Source of the DNA: Roseburia sp. | Lineage (GTDB): Bacteria > Bacillota > Clostridia > Lachnospirales > Lachnospiraceae | Reading direction: 5' to 3' | Assembly: GCA_017621905.1 (NCBI GenBank) | Contig: JAGASC010000174.1 | Coordinates: forward strand, 1 to 5,988 | DNA length: 5,988 bases | Shown here: positions 5,745 through 5,988 of the stretch, piece after piece | Position numbering within the stretch: the first letter of the stretch is position 1 | Layout of the letters: every line of letters begins with the position of its first letter | Notes under the pieces: model-generated | Told to the model about the DNA's origin: nothing | The model's database searches: none | The model's input: only the letters and a program-made list of their open reading frames with translations | Translations under genes and position numbers: made by a program

Positions 5745-5948
5745 AGAAAGGGCGCATGACGTCCGGGGGACGTCATCTTTGCACGGACCGGAGCGAAACG
5801 GAGACAGCGGATTGAGCAGGTGCAGAAGATTCTTGGGCAGGAGCAGATTGATACAACTCTCAGATATGCAATGGTTAATCAAAACAATGTGAAATTGTCT
5901 CATAGAAAATATAGGTCAAATGAAAAACTAAATTCCAGTTCAAGTTGA
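5720..5948 (+). pseudogene. Remnant of a tyrosine recombinase (phage/transposon integrase) C-terminus, frameshifted
   Basis: Two pieces in different frames resemble the end of one site-specific tyrosine recombinase. Piece one (5720-5752) reads RTMATRAIEKG, the stretch right after the catalytic HxxR box. Piece two (5811-5945) reads IEQVQKILGQ, then DTTLRYAMVNQNNVK and SHRKY, then a stop at 5946-5948. The tyrosine in TTLRY (5865-5867) is at the place of the catalytic Tyr. The usual LGH of this motif is LGQ here (Gln at 5838-5840), a loss of the conserved His. All of the protein before the HxxR box is absent, cut at the arsC junction. Between the pieces lie 58 bases (5753-5810) that do not fit the family and shift the frame. 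The last residues (RSNEKLNSSSS) look like read-on beyond the normal end. A dead scar of a mobile element; which element cannot be told. Confidence 0.75.
5756..5776. repeat. Perfect 9-bp-stem palindrome inside the recombinase remnant
   Basis: ATGACGTCC (5756-5764) and GGACGTCAT (5768-5776) are exact inverted copies around GGG. The dyad sits at the left side of the 58 bases (5753-5810) that interrupt the recombinase homology. That block is G/C-rich compared with the flanking A/T-rich sequence. It could be a small inserted repeat unit or the end of another element; no T-tract follows, so it is not an intrinsic terminator. Confidence 0.75.
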
Positions 5949-5956
5949 TTTGACCT
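5913..5956. repeat. 9-bp inverted repeat flanking the end of the recombinase remnant
   Basis: AGGTCAAAT (5913-5921) and ATTTGACCT (5948-5956) are exact inverted copies 26 bases apart. They start right after the SHRKY codons and end just past the stop. The loop is large for a terminator, though A/T-rich sequence with a run of six T (5979-5984) follows. It could be recombinase arm or core binding sites at an element end, or chance. Confidence 0.35.
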
Positions 5957-5988
5957 CGTATTTTCGATTTTGAGCAACTTTTTTGAAG

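Noticed and set aside
5689..5892. 67-codon + frame over the junction region
   Set aside because: It runs through arsC, the 58-base block and the recombinase remnant in the wrong frame for each; no family resemblance.

Overview
The window looks like chromosomal or island DNA from a low-to-mid GC Firmicute, most likely a gut-type clostridium of the Lachnospiraceae kind. This is inferred from AGGAGG-type ribosome sites, codon use and the character of the proteins. It is a metal and metalloid handling region: four complete genes of known family, one gene cut by the left window edge, two broken genes at the right end, and a small gene nested inside the first.

Left part (1-3274, + strand): the 3' bulk of a CopA-type Cu(I) P1B-ATPase carries an extra heavy-metal-associated (HMA) domain fused at its C-terminus. 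That domain has its own Shine-Dalgarno and ATG inside the reading frame, so a free CopZ-like copper chaperone of 72 residues may be made from the same mRNA. Three bases after the ATPase stop comes a ThiF/E1-like gene of the tRNA threonylcarbamoyladenosine dehydratase (TcdA) type.

Middle (3271-3823): a DtxR/MntR-family metal-sensing repressor lies on the - strand, converging tail to tail with tcdA; the stop codons share a 14-bp palindrome. Its upstream region, shared divergently with the next operon, holds a good sigma-A-like promoter for the repressor.

Right part (3824-5744, + strand): an arsenic-type operon holds a cysteine-rich ArsR repressor, a tiny thioredoxin-fold protein with a CSKC motif, an ArsP/DUF318 permease with the TPFCSCSS motif, and the first half of a thioredoxin-coupled (LMW-phosphatase type) arsenate reductase, arsC. 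A strong dyad just before the permease is a candidate ArsR operator with an internal promoter. A separate hairpin between the small redox gene and the permease has its T-tract on the - strand.

Right end (5720-5988): arsC stops abruptly after about 66 homologous residues and joins, at about base 5720, the decayed C-terminus of a tyrosine recombinase. That remnant is itself split by about 58 bp containing a perfect 9-bp-stem palindrome that shifts the frame. The reductase has lost the region expected to hold its redox cysteine pair, so the operon probably keeps sensing and efflux (perhaps of trivalent organoarsenicals) but no working arsenate reductase at this site.

No tRNA, rRNA or CRISPR array is visible. 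Every stretch over 300 bases is occupied by a gene.
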